From: CAXXOK01 sp963675365
Lineage (GTDB): Bacteria > Bacillota > Clostridia > Christensenellales > Aristaeellaceae
Direction of reading: 5' to 3'
NCBI GenBank assembly: GCA_963675365.2
Contig: CAXXVA010000001.1
Span: 496,001-560,000 of the forward strand
DNA length: 64,000 bases
Shown here: in pieces, positions 43,008-52,057 of the stretch
How the letters are laid out: each line of letters opens with the position of its first letter
Numbering within the stretch: position 1 is the first letter of the stretch
Made by a program: the position numbers and the translations under genes
Notes under the pieces: generated by a model
The model's database searches: none
The model's input: only the letters and a program-made list of their open reading frames with translations
What the model was told of the DNA's origin: nothing

Positions 43008-43907
43008 TTATTTCCCGGTGTCCTCGTCGTCCACGCTATACCAGTCAATAGCGCCGGCTGGAATAAATCCGCGCACCGTTTTCCCGCTTACCCGGGTTTC
43101 CACGTAGGACCAAGCGCTGCGGTTGTAGAACGTCGACAGGTACGTAACCTGCTGCCCGGCGGGCAGGTACACGATGGACGAGCTTTCCGTGGCGGGATCG
43201 TCCGTCAGGCTGGCGCCGCTTGTCAGGACGGCCGTTTCATATGCGAATTGCAGATACGGCGCGTTCACGCCGCCTTTGATATCCTGGCCGTTCACATAGC
43301 CGACCCGAACCGCGCCGTTGTTGGTGGCGTACATCACCAGCAGCCATCCGCTGTCCCACCCGGCCGCGTAAACCGTGCCGTTGGTGCTCACCAGGGCTTT
43401 GCCGTTTGCGCCCCGGTAGGACGAGCTGCTCGGCGCCGAATAGACGCTCAATTTCTGCCCCGCCTTCATATCCACGAACGCAAACCCGGACAGCACGTCG
43501 AAGTTGTCAAACGACACGTAATCCAGATAATGCATCCCGCTGGTATTGAAGAAATCCATATCCCGCATATTCCGCCGGACGCTTTTAACCAGGGCTTCGT
43601 TGTCCCATTCCACCGTGCTTAGCTGCGGGTAGCACGCCCGGCTGTTATCGGAATCGGCGTTGGGCGTATACCAGGGCATCATAGAGAAATACAAGTCGTA
43701 TTTGCCGCCGGGGATGAAGTTGTAGCCGTGCCTGGCAAAGATTTCGTTGAGGATAAATCCAAGCGACTCGTAGTCCCAGTCCCACAGCTCCTCGTAGGTC
43801 AGCTGGCGGGTGTCGCTGTCGGGGATGATGTACTGGCGCCCGGCGGCCAGCGCTCCTGCCGGCAACAGCAGCATAATAATCAGCGCTGCGGCAATCCACT
43901 TTTTCAT
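43008..43907 (-). CDS. Secreted YARHG-domain protein
   Basis: 299 residues with a signal peptide (about 1-22, ending GALAAG). A YARHG-type domain follows at about 33-125: LNEIFARHGYNF is its hallmark, then MPWYTPN. The rest (about 130-299) holds two SH3b-like modules (WDSGWLLVMYATNNGAVRVGYV, WSYVETRVSGKTVRGFI). YARHG and SH3 modules suggest extracellular binding to wall material. ATG 43907 follows AAAGGAG at 9 bases. Single gene. Confidence 0.85.
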   Translation of the reverse strand: MKKWIAAALIIMLLLPAGALAAGRQYIIPDSDTRQLTYEELWDWDYESLGFILNEIFARHGYNFIPGGKYDLYFSMMPWYTPNADSDNSRACYPQLSTVEWDNEALVKSVRRNMRDMDFFNTSGMHYLDYVSFDNFDVLSGFAFVDMKAGQKLSVYSAPSSSSYRGANGKALVSTNGTVYAAGWDSGWLLVMYATNNGAVRVGYVNGQDIKGGVNAPYLQFAYETAVLTSGASLTDDPATESSSIVYLPAGQQVTYLSTFYNRSAWSYVETRVSGKTVRGFIPAGAIDWYSVDDEDTGK

Positions 43908-44079
43908 ACTGGTTTTCTCCTTTGGCACTCATTCTATGAACATAGTACGAAGTTTGTCCTGACTATACCATATCGGAATTCAATATTTCAAGCGGAAATC
44001 GTCCGGAAAGAAACGGACATGCAGCGAAACGAATCTCAACGCTGTAGCCGCGCCGGAACCAGCGGCCGTTAAACATCAG

Positions 44080-44114
44080 AAAACCGCTTGAAATCTAAAA
44101 TCTCAAGCGGTTTT
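44080..44114 (-). terminator. Probable terminator of the ribose-type importer operon
   Basis: Perfect 11-bp stem AAAACCGCTTG / CAAGCGGTTTT with a 13-base loop, about 50 bases beyond the kinase stop; the 3' arm supplies TTTT on the minus strand. Confidence 0.7.
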
Positions 44115-44164
44115 AAAGGACGATAAACCGGTTGCAACCCAAAAACGACGATAAATTCTGTCCG

Positions 44165-45058
44165 TTACTGTTTAACGAGCGATTGTGTAACCTCATCCCA
44201 GCCGGGAATCGAGGTGGACGCTCCTTGACGGCAAACAGATACGGCCGCGGCCTTGGCCGCAATACGTACCGCTTCCCGTGTGGACAAACCCCGTGCGATG
44301 GCTGCCAGAAAATATCCCGTAAACGTATCCCCCGCGGCAGTGGTATCGACCACGTCGATCTTGAATGCCGGCTGGCTGAAATCTTCATTCGCATCATGAT
44401 ATAAAACGCCTTTTTCGCCCAGCGTCAGCACGATGCGGGCATTTGGAAACCGTTTCCCGATTGTTTCCATCATTTGCGCTTGATCGTGCTTTCCCGTGAT
44501 CTGCTCGCATTCTATTTCATTCAAAAGGAATATCCCGACCTTATCCAGGTCGCAGGTTTCCAGCGCGGCGTTAAACGGCGAAGGATTCAGTGCGATCGTC
44601 ATTCCCCGGGCGAATGCTTTTTCGATCAGCACAGGAACCAGATTGATTTCGTTTTGCAGCAGCAGAATGTCCCCGGGCTCAAACTGCGTAAGTATGCGTT
44701 CCATCGCCTCCGCAGTTTGCGAATGGTTTGCGCCCGCAAACAGAACAATGCTGTTCTGTCCGAGCTTATCCACCTGTATCAGCGCATTGCCTGTTGCCGT
44801 ATCACTGGAAACAGACAGATAATCGGTATGCACGCCGGCGTCCGCAAACGCCTGCTCGAGTGTGCTTCCATCGCTGCCGATCGTGCCGGCAAAATAGACT
44901 TCCGCACCCGCCTTGGCTAACGCGATTGCCTGGTTGAGACCCTTGCCGCCCGGGAATACTTCCCTCTTTTTGGAGGATATCGTCTCCCCCGGCAAAGCAA
45001 TATGGTCTACCGAAAATACCAGGTCAATACTGGCGCTGCCATAATCCAGTATTCTCAT
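44165..45058 (-). CDS. PfkB-family sugar kinase, ribokinase-like
   Basis: ATP-dependent sugar kinase of 297 residues. PfkB signature 1 is GGKGLNQAIALAK near 38-50 and signature 2 DTTAAGDTFTGYF contains the catalytic base Asp244. Overall similarity is to ribokinase, but the substrate may be another pentose or ketose. It is the last gene of the ribose-type importer operon, downstream of the two permeases, so it should phosphorylate the imported sugar or a downstream intermediate. Confidence 0.88.
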   Translation of the reverse strand: MRILDYGSASIDLVFSVDHIALPGETISSKKREVFPGGKGLNQAIALAKAGAEVYFAGTIGSDGSTLEQAFADAGVHTDYLSVSSDTATGNALIQVDKLGQNSIVLFAGANHSQTAEAMERILTQFEPGDILLLQNEINLVPVLIEKAFARGMTIALNPSPFNAALETCDLDKVGIFLLNEIECEQITGKHDQAQMMETIGKRFPNARIVLTLGEKGVLYHDANEDFSQPAFKIDVVDTTAAGDTFTGYFLAAIARGLSTREAVRIAAKAAAVSVCRQGASTSIPGWDEVTQSLVKQ

Positions 45059-45081
45059 TGATAAAACAATGCCTCCGTTAT

Positions 45082-46083
45082 TTACCCGATGCTCCTTGAG
45101 TGGTGCGCATGGATCAGCGTCACCAAAGAAACCGACAGGAGCAGCAGGCCGCCTTGTACCAGATCAAACGCGAAGCTCGGCGCCCCGATCATCGTCATGC
45201 CAAAGCTGATAATGCGCAGCAGAAAAGACGCTACGATCGTTCCGGGGATATTGTACACCCCGGTTTTGATGAACGTTGCGCCAAGCATCAGCACCGTCAG
45301 GGCGTTGATCAGCGCATCGGAACCCATATAGGGGCTTGCGCTGTTGAGCATGGACGTCTGCATAATGCCGGCGACCCCGCATAGAAGCGCGCAGATCACA
45401 AACGCTTTGATCTTCTGCTTTGCCACGCTGACGCCGACATACTTGCAGGTCGTCGCGCTTGAGCCGACCGCGTAAAACAGCTTGCCGCTCTTGGTGCGCT
45501 CCGAGTAGATCCACATAATCGCAACGATAATCGCCGTCACGACCACGGAAACCGGAATGACGTTGAAGAGATAGGATTGGCCTAAAAAGGTATAGCTGTC
45601 GGGCCAGCGGCGGGAGGAGATGCTTCCGCCGTTCGTCATCCACTTCGCAATGCCAAGGGCGATCAGAGACGTACCCATTGTGGCGATAAACGACGGGATT
45701 TTCACCTTGATGTGGAGAAAAACGTTGATTACGCCATACCCGGCGACCAGCAGGATCGCCACCAGAACGACCGGGAGATACCAACCGGAAAACGCGGGCT
45801 TATCCAATACCTTCGCAATCACAACCGCGGCAACCGTCAGCTCCATGCCGCAGGAAAAATCGATCTCGCCCACACTCATGACAAAGGTAACGCCCATGCC
45901 CACCAGCGCCAGGATACAGGTGGAGCTCAGCATCGCCATGATGTTGGTCATCGAGGCAAAACGGGGCTGAATGATAGTGAAAAAGATGAAAATCGCGATC
46001 GTAAACAGCCCAAGCCAATACTTGATCAGAAACGTAGAAAATCTTTTACTGCTGCGAGCTTTTTGTGCCGCTTGCATGTTCAT
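45082..46083 (-). CDS. Sugar ABC importer permease 2, RbsC type
   Basis: 333 residues, eight to ten hydrophobic segments of the ribose/xylose (CUT2) permease family; GIDFSCG-like EIDFSCGMELTVAAVV near 70 and GATFIKTGVYNIPGT near the end match RbsC. About 14 bases separate it from the first permease. The operon has two different permeases, which suggests a heteromeric channel. Confidence 0.92.
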   Translation of the reverse strand: MNMQAAQKARSSKRFSTFLIKYWLGLFTIAIFIFFTIIQPRFASMTNIMAMLSSTCILALVGMGVTFVMSVGEIDFSCGMELTVAAVVIAKVLDKPAFSGWYLPVVLVAILLVAGYGVINVFLHIKVKIPSFIATMGTSLIALGIAKWMTNGGSISSRRWPDSYTFLGQSYLFNVIPVSVVVTAIIVAIMWIYSERTKSGKLFYAVGSSATTCKYVGVSVAKQKIKAFVICALLCGVAGIMQTSMLNSASPYMGSDALINALTVLMLGATFIKTGVYNIPGTIVASFLLRIISFGMTMIGAPSFAFDLVQGGLLLLSVSLVTLIHAHHSRSIG

Positions 46084-46097
46084 TATCTGCTCGCCTC

Positions 46098-47093
46098 CTA
46101 CTTATTAAACGTCACGCTGGGCAGCCCGCCCTTATGCGTCAGGGAAATGAAGCCGACCGCCACCAGAATAATTACGCCCTGAATCAGGTCGTCCACAAAA
46201 TCCGCGGCGCCGATGCTGACCGTTCCGTTGCTGATAATGGTAATCACCAGCGCGGCGACAACAGAGCCCTGAATGTTATACTGGCCGGGCCGCAGGAAAG
46301 TCGCGCCCATCATGGTCGCCGCAAACGTCGGCAGCAGGATATCGCCGCCCAAAGTGGGAGAAACGGTCATAACCTCCGACGACAGCACAATGCCGCAAAA
46401 ACCCGTGATCAGCGAACAGATCAAAAAGGAATAGACCATGATGCGCTTGGAGTTGATCCCGACGTTTCTGCAGGCGGCCGGGCTGTTGCCCACGGAATTG
46501 ACGTAGCGTCCAAAGCGCGTTCGGTCCATTAAGATAATCGTCCCTATGGTAATCACCAGCAGGATAATGACCGGCATCGGGATCACCCCGAACACCTTCG
46601 TCTGCCCCAGGAATTTAAACGAGGTCGGCCAGTACTTGGAGTACATAAAGCGGTTGCCGGTCGTGATTTTGATAAACCCGCCGATAAAGGTTGCCATGGC
46701 GATGGTGCCAATAAACGACGGGATTCCCACCTTCACCACAAAGAATGCGTTCAGCGCCCCGACCGCCAGGGCGGCCAGCAGGCCGACGACCAGCGCAATC
46801 GGGTAATTGTTGAAATTCGGGCCTTCCAGCATCTTGGCGACAACCGCGGCCGCAATGGTCGCCTCCGCCCCCACGGCAAGGTTCATTTCCCCTGTCGCCA
46901 TCACAATCGTCATGCCGATGGCCAGCATACTCGTGATGGCCGCGGAGTTGATGATATTCATAATGTTGTTGATGCTTGAGAACCTCGGCTGGACAATGCT
47001 GAAGAATATAAACACAAGCACGCCGATGATCAGAAGCATATACCTGGTAACGTTCTCCATGGTAAGCTTTTTCCCAAAACCCTTTCCAGGCAT
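46098..47093 (-). CDS. Sugar ABC importer permease 1, RbsC type
   Basis: 331 residues of the same family as its neighbour (EMNLAVGAEATIAAAVVAK; GATFLRPGQYNIQGSV) but clearly diverged. ATG 47093 is taken: the GTG at 47102 overlaps the ATPase stop, and AGGGG lies 8 bases upstream of ATG. Partner of the permease at 45082. Confidence 0.92.
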   Translation of the reverse strand: MPGKGFGKKLTMENVTRYMLLIIGVLVFIFFSIVQPRFSSINNIMNIINSAAITSMLAIGMTIVMATGEMNLAVGAEATIAAAVVAKMLEGPNFNNYPIALVVGLLAALAVGALNAFFVVKVGIPSFIGTIAMATFIGGFIKITTGNRFMYSKYWPTSFKFLGQTKVFGVIPMPVIILLVITIGTIILMDRTRFGRYVNSVGNSPAACRNVGINSKRIMVYSFLICSLITGFCGIVLSSEVMTVSPTLGGDILLPTFAATMMGATFLRPGQYNIQGSVVAALVITIISNGTVSIGAADFVDDLIQGVIILVAVGFISLTHKGGLPSVTFNK

Positions 47094-47098
47094 ACCGG

Positions 47099-48613
47099 TC
47101 ACCCCTTTCTTCCAATCGCGTCTGACAGAATCCGTTCCTTGCTGAACTCCGAACGCTGATATTCAGACACGATATCGCCGTCATGGAACACATAAATCTT
47201 GTCGCAGGTGGTGAGAAGCTCCTCCAGCTCCGAGGAGATAAAAATGACGCTCTTGTTCTCCTCGTCGACGAGCTGGCGGATTTTGACGTATACTTCGCTT
47301 TTTGCGCCCAAATCCATCCCGGCCGTCGGCTCGTCCAGCACCAGCAGCTTCAGATTATCCAGCTCAATGGAACGGCCGATGATGACCTTCTGAATGTTGC
47401 CGCCGCTGAGTTCGATGATGTTCTGGTCGACGTTTGAGTATTTGACTTCGTTCTTTTTAAGCACCATGTTTGCAAACTCGCGCATCTTATCAAACATCAT
47501 AAAGCCGAATTTGTTTGATAATTTGTCAATATAGAGGTTGCAGATGTTCTCTTGCAGCGAAAGCCCCGGAAATGCGCCGTTCGCGCGTTTTTCAGGCGTG
47601 AGGATGAAGCCGCGGTGGATCATGTGCACGGGTTCCGTTTTCCGGATTCGTTTCCCCGCAAACGTGACGTCCATCTTGTCCGTCAGGCGGATGCCGCCGA
47701 TGGCTTCCATCGCTTCCGTCCGGCCGGACCCGACCAGGCCGTAGAACCCAACGGCCTGCCCCTTCAATATTTTCATCGGCACATGATGAGATTTGCCGTT
47801 ATATACAATATCGCCCGCTTCCAGTACGGTTTCGGCGCCGGTAAAATCTTTCTCCGGAACGCTGATGGATTTCTGCCGCCCCGCCCGGATCATCGCTTTC
47901 ACGCAGGCTTCGGGGGTCAGCTCTTCGGTTGGCGAGGTCAGAATTTTCTTGCCGTCCGCCAGTGCGGTAATGGTATCGGAAATTTCATATACTTCTTCAA
48001 GCTTATGGGAAATAAAGAGTATCGCCATATCAAGATCGTCGCGCAGGCTCTTGACGAATTCCAGGAAAGGCGCAACCTCGCCTTCGCCCAGAGACGCCGT
48101 CGGCTCGTCCAGGATGAGCACGGACGGATTGTTATAGAAGGCGCGGATGATTTCGATGATCTGCTGCATGCCCGCGCCGAATTGATTGACGGGAACATCC
48201 AAAGGCACGTCAATGCCAAGCTTCGCACGGATTTCCTCCGCCTTCTGCATGATCATCTTTTCATCCATCAGCGGGCCTTTGTGCGGCTCGTGCCCCAGGC
48301 AGATATTCTGCGCGCCCGTCAGGTGCCCCACCAGATTGCGCTCCTGGTACACCATGCTGATGCCGGCGGCAAGCGATTCCGAAGGAGCCTGAAAATTTAC
48401 CTGCTGGCCGTCGATATAAATCGAGCCGCCGTCAGGATGATATACGCCGGTCAGCATTTTGCAGAATGTGCTTTTTCCCGCGCCGTTTTCCCCGCAAAGC
48501 GCATGGATCTCATGCCGGCGCACTTCCAGACTGATATGATCGTTTGCCAGAGCTCCGACAAACCGCTTTGTCAGATCCTCTACTTGCAGAACGACCGAGT
48601 TCCTGTTCTCCAT
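47099..48613 (-). CDS. Sugar ABC importer ATP-binding protein, RbsA type (two domains)
   Basis: 504 residues with two fused nucleotide-binding domains. Domain 1: Walker A GENGAGKST, signature-like FGAGMQQ, Walker B LILDEPTAS. Domain 2: degenerate Walker A GLVGSGRTE, as usual in RbsA proteins, and signature LSGGNIQKV with Walker B LLVLDEPTAG. Ends within the start of permease 1. Powers import of a sugar by the two RbsC-type permeases. Confidence 0.95.
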   Translation of the reverse strand: MENRNSVVLQVEDLTKRFVGALANDHISLEVRRHEIHALCGENGAGKSTFCKMLTGVYHPDGGSIYIDGQQVNFQAPSESLAAGISMVYQERNLVGHLTGAQNICLGHEPHKGPLMDEKMIMQKAEEIRAKLGIDVPLDVPVNQFGAGMQQIIEIIRAFYNNPSVLILDEPTASLGEGEVAPFLEFVKSLRDDLDMAILFISHKLEEVYEISDTITALADGKKILTSPTEELTPEACVKAMIRAGRQKSISVPEKDFTGAETVLEAGDIVYNGKSHHVPMKILKGQAVGFYGLVGSGRTEAMEAIGGIRLTDKMDVTFAGKRIRKTEPVHMIHRGFILTPEKRANGAFPGLSLQENICNLYIDKLSNKFGFMMFDKMREFANMVLKKNEVKYSNVDQNIIELSGGNIQKVIIGRSIELDNLKLLVLDEPTAGMDLGAKSEVYVKIRQLVDEENKSVIFISSELEELLTTCDKIYVFHDGDIVSEYQRSEFSKERILSDAIGRKG

Positions 48614-48732
48614 TGATACTCACCCCTGCATAGTTGCAATCGAACAATGTCTTCGGTTATTCACATGGATGCTTTCGGTCTATAAAATATTGTCTGATTG
48701 CTTTATATATTGCATATATCCTACAGTCTGTC

Positions 48733-48781
48733 AAGAACCCCATTCACCACACCAATGCTATGGTAAATGGGGTTCTTTTTG
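48733..48781 (-). terminator. Hairpin between binding-protein and ATPase genes
   Basis: Long stem AAGAACCCCATTCACCA / TGGTAAATGGGGTTCTT with one mismatch and an 11-base loop. It stands between the binding-protein stop and the ATPase, and could lower downstream expression relative to the binding protein. It also has five T on the plus strand. Confidence 0.6.
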
Positions 48782-48826
48782 ACAGGCTGGGGAATTCATG
48801 GCAGATTCCGCAGCGCTCTGTCGCGT

Positions 48827-49960
48827 TTAGTCGGCAATATAATCGCTTACAACATATGCGCCATCGCCGTCGTTCCAGTTATACCATGCATCCATGTCGC
48901 TGGGATCTCCGCCGTAGTAATCAAACACCGCGTGGATATTAGTGCCCACGGCCGGGCAGTTATCGCGGTCAACCACGATGCCCTGGCAGTACATGATTTC
49001 GCCGACGTGGGAGATTGTACAGCCTTCGTCGCCGGGATTCATGCCTTCGACTTGGATGTCGTTGATAACTTCCAGCGCCATATGCACGAACAGTTCATCC
49101 GGTACGGCATAGCTGTAGCGGAAAGGCGTATTGTTGCGGATATAGCCCCAAGCCTGAGATCCGCCGTCAAACCCGGATACCCACACTTCATCGCCGATAC
49201 CGGCCTGCGTAAGCGCTTCGGCAACGGGGCAGCCAAAGTAGTCGGTGCTTGTGATAATGCCGGTCAGCTGATCGCCGTACTGGGTGACCCAGGTCTTGGC
49301 AAAGTCGTTGGCGGCCTGCAGTTCGTCATACGTTACCGCGGCAATGTCCTGCTCCGCCAGAATGTCCATGTTGGAATAGCAGTTTGCGATCGCGGTCATT
49401 ACGTCGGTGCGCTCATAGTGCACTTTGATGGATTTCTTGGTGATGACGGCAATCCCGTCCGTCCACTGATGTTCTTCGCCGATGGCATACATCAGCGCCG
49501 CGCCCGCCAGGCCGTCCGGCATGGCCGAGTTGCTGATGACGCCGTTGACAATCTGCGTATCCGTATTGTAGAAACCGATGCCGGCGTTGCGTGCCTGGGC
49601 CACGATATCCATTTTGGATTCCATGTTCGTCAGGCTGAAGGTCAGGATCGCGTCCACGTCCTGGTTGATCAGGTTAAGGAACTTGTCGCGCAGGTCCTGC
49701 TCGTTTTCATAGACCACTTCGATCAGATCCCATCCGCGATGGGCACATTCGAGCCTGAGCTGCTGGAGAATGCGCTGGATGGATTCGAACTCCGGTTTGT
49801 CCGACACGAAACCGATGGTCAGGTGTCCGTCAGTCTTGACCCTGGGATGCGGGAAGTCATCAAATGCGGTATATTCTTCGGCGAGTGCCGAAGTATAGAC
49901 CGTGCCCACCAGCATGACCAGTGATACCACGAGAACAAATAGACGATTCCAAATTTTCAT
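48827..49960 (-). CDS. Sugar-binding protein of the ribose-type importer
   Basis: 377 residues. Signal peptide about 1-27 (LFVLVVSLVMLVGTVYTSALAEE) without a lipobox Cys. The remainder is a periplasmic-binding-protein family 4 fold (IGFVSDKPEFESIQRILQQ; DVDAILTFSLTN; GIITSTDYFGCPVAEAL; VWVSGFDGG). ATG 49960 follows AGGAGG at 7 bases. First gene of the importer-kinase operon, transcribed divergently from the AraC gene. Confidence 0.93.
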   Translation of the reverse strand: MKIWNRLFVLVVSLVMLVGTVYTSALAEEYTAFDDFPHPRVKTDGHLTIGFVSDKPEFESIQRILQQLRLECAHRGWDLIEVVYENEQDLRDKFLNLINQDVDAILTFSLTNMESKMDIVAQARNAGIGFYNTDTQIVNGVISNSAMPDGLAGAALMYAIGEEHQWTDGIAVITKKSIKVHYERTDVMTAIANCYSNMDILAEQDIAAVTYDELQAANDFAKTWVTQYGDQLTGIITSTDYFGCPVAEALTQAGIGDEVWVSGFDGGSQAWGYIRNNTPFRYSYAVPDELFVHMALEVINDIQVEGMNPGDEGCTISHVGEIMYCQGIVVDRDNCPAVGTNIHAVFDYYGGDPSDMDAWYNWNDGDGAYVVSDYIAD

Positions 49961-50151
49961 ACTTGCTCCTCCTAAGTTTTTATTTGCAATGGACTGATGA
50001 AATACTCCCAATCCATTAAGCAACAATTTCAGGTCTTCCCAAGCTTGCTTTTCTGTGTGTCTGCGGTCCGTCGTATGTCTGATTCCTGAAGCGATCTATA
50101 TATGGTATCGTGATTGATAATTTGTGCATTTTAACTGTATTGGATGCCATT

Positions 50152-50179
50152 ATTATATTATAAATGACAACGATCACAA
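50152..50179 (-). promoter_or_regulatory. Probable promoter of the ribose-type importer operon
   Basis: TTGTGA (50179-50174), 16-base spacer, perfect TATAAT (50157-50152) on the minus strand. CACAATATCA (50176-50185), related to the palindrome at 50204-50224, overlaps the -35 box. No gene is seen in the 335-base gap 49961-50295. Confidence 0.55.
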
Positions 50180-50203
50180 TATCATAACGAGCCAACAAAA
50201 TAC

Positions 50204-50224
50204 CAATATCGGACATTGATATTG
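50204..50224. promoter_or_regulatory. Putative AraC-regulator binding site
   Basis: Inverted repeat CAATATC / GATATTG with a 7-base centre, abutting the -35 box of the araC-type gene and close to that of the divergent importer operon. A related CAATATC half-site lies at 50178-50184. Confidence 0.5.
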
Positions 50225-50250
50225 CATTCCTCACATCAGTTTATTATAAT
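50222..50250 (+). promoter_or_regulatory. Promoter of the AraC-type regulator gene
   Basis: TTGCAT (50222-50227), 17-base spacer, perfect TATAAT (50245-50250), 45 bases upstream of the ATG. Confidence 0.65.
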
Positions 50251-50295
50251 CTCAATAGATGATCGAGCGCAACCAACAGACTTTGGAGGTGCGAA

Positions 50296-51192
50296 ATGAA
50301 GACCGCGGCAAGCAATAATAATGAAATGGAATACGATAATTTCGCCAGCGTACTGCCCAGCATGAACCTGTCGGCATGCAGCGACGCGATGCGTTCCATC
50401 GTGTCGTGGTGCCGGATTGTATCGGCTGAAGACGAGCCGCTTTCCAACGGCAACCACAAGCACATGGTGCATGAACTTCATTATATATATGAAGGAGCGC
50501 TTCGTTTCAACTTCGACGAGTCCATCGTCTGCAAGCCGGGCAGGTACATTGTCATCCCCGCCGATATTGTGCACAGCATCGACGATATCGGCAAGAACAC
50601 ACGCAAGCTGGTCATCGGGTTTGACATCGCCTCCGGCAACGAACTCATCACCGACTGCTTTGCCAACGCACAGGCGCCGATCGCCCACCACGAGTCGGGC
50701 GCTTTCCATGAGCTGGCCCTGGCTGTTATGCACAAATCGGCCACGAGCGACATGACGACTTCCATCTCCATCGCCTGTATCATTCACACCCTTTTATTGG
50801 AAGTGGTCGATGCCCTCGCGGCCAAGTCTGCCAACAAAATTCAGCACATGGGCAAGTCCGAAGATTCAAAACGCATCGACCAGATTTTGTCATTTATCAA
50901 CGAGAATGTGTTCAGCAATATCACGGTGGAAGACGTAGCCAAAGCGCTGAACCTGAGCATACGGCAAACCTCGCGGATCAGTCACAGGCTGTTTGGCTAT
51001 CCGGTCAGTCAGGTGATTACCAAAGTACAGCTCCGGGAGATTTCCAAGCTGCTGATTGATTCCAACAGCAGCATCGCGGAAATTGCGGAAATCACCGGAT
51101 TTTCCAGCCCGTATTCCTTTTCGCGGCATTTTTCGCATTATACGGGCGTAACGCCCAGTTCCTACCGGCGCAAATACGAAATCCAGTCCTGA
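50296..51192 (+). CDS. AraC-family transcriptional regulator
   Basis: 298 residues: N-terminal cupin-like sensor domain (about 50-150; MVHELHYIYEGALRFNF, GRYIVIPADIVHSID) and a C-terminal AraC DNA-binding domain with two helix-turn-helix motifs (TVEDVAKALNLSIRQTSRISH and SIAEIAEITGFSSPYSFSRHF). ATG 50296 has GGAGGTG. It lies divergent from the importer operon and just upstream of the amidohydrolase-dehydratase genes, so it is the likely regulator of both. The sensor domain may bind a sugar or sugar acid. Confidence 0.93.
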   Translation: MKTAASNNNEMEYDNFASVLPSMNLSACSDAMRSIVSWCRIVSAEDEPLSNGNHKHMVHELHYIYEGALRFNFDESIVCKPGRYIVIPADIVHSIDDIGKNTRKLVIGFDIASGNELITDCFANAQAPIAHHESGAFHELALAVMHKSATSDMTTSISIACIIHTLLLEVVDALAAKSANKIQHMGKSEDSKRIDQILSFINENVFSNITVEDVAKALNLSIRQTSRISHRLFGYPVSQVITKVQLREISKLLIDSNSSIAEIAEITGFSSPYSFSRHFSHYTGVTPSSYRRKYEIQS

Positions 51193-51231
51193 TCGACTAC
51201 ACAATGCTATCCAAAGACGGGAGGTCTCACG

Positions 51232-51978
51232 ATGCCGAAAATCATTGATGCGCACATGCACCTGGGAGAGGACCTGATCTACGGTTCCAACGACAGCGAG
51301 GAAACCATCCTTGCGTATATGAAGGAGTTTTCTATCGACGGCGTGATTCTGCAGCCTGGGCTGAAGGCCCATAACTGGCACGACGCCTGTGTGCGTATCC
51401 GCGATTTTGCCAGCACCAACCCCGGCCGCGCATGGGGCATCGTTTCGCACACGCCCCACTGCTCCCAGGAAGAATACATGCGGCAGGTATCCTGGGCCGT
51501 TCGTGATCTGGGGTTCGTCGGCATCAAACTCCATCCGGAAGCGTATGCGTGCGCCCCCAACGCGCCGCAGGCAAAAAAGGTTTACGAAACCGCCCGCGCG
51601 CTGAAGGTTCCGGTGATGATCCATACCGGCAACGGCATACCGTCCTCCCTGCCGTCGCTTGCCATCATCCCCGCCCGCGAGTATCCCGACGTTACGTTTG
51701 TGCTGGCGCATGCGGGCGGCGGCGTTTTCGGCAGCGAAGCGCTGGTGGCGGCGCAGGTTTGCCCCAACATTTATCTGGAAACCTCATGGTGCACGGTGTA
51801 CATGCTGCAAAGCTTCATTGAGCACCTCGGCTGCAGGCGCCTGATGTTTGGCGTCGACAATCCGTCCAACTCGGGAGTCGAGCTGGCGAAGTACCGCGCA
51901 CAGCACCTGTCCCAGGAGGATCTCGCATGGTGCCTGGGGGGCACCGCCGAAACTGTGTTTTCTCTGCAATCGCAGTAA
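51232..51978 (+). CDS. Amidohydrolase-family enzyme, candidate lactonase
   Basis: TIM-barrel metal hydrolase of 248 residues, amidohydrolase 2 (COG2159) type. Metal-site residues: DAHMH at 6-10, KLHPE near 100, HTGNG near 130, LAHAGGG near 160 and GVDNP near 208. Relatives hydrolyse lactones or decarboxylate acids. Placed before a sugar-acid dehydratase it would suit hydrolysis of a sugar lactone. ATG 51232 follows GGGAGG. The substrate is not known. Confidence 0.82.
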   Translation: MPKIIDAHMHLGEDLIYGSNDSEETILAYMKEFSIDGVILQPGLKAHNWHDACVRIRDFASTNPGRAWGIVSHTPHCSQEEYMRQVSWAVRDLGFVGIKLHPEAYACAPNAPQAKKVYETARALKVPVMIHTGNGIPSSLPSLAIIPAREYPDVTFVLAHAGGGVFGSEALVAAQVCPNIYLETSWCTVYMLQSFIEHLGCRRLMFGVDNPSNSGVELAKYRAQHLSQEDLAWCLGGTAETVFSLQSQ

Positions 51979-52057
51979 CGCTCCGCCATCCCGCCGCGGC
52001 GCCATCCCGCAGGCCGCAAGATTCCCGGAATCGCATCCGCACGCGAGGAGACAACAC

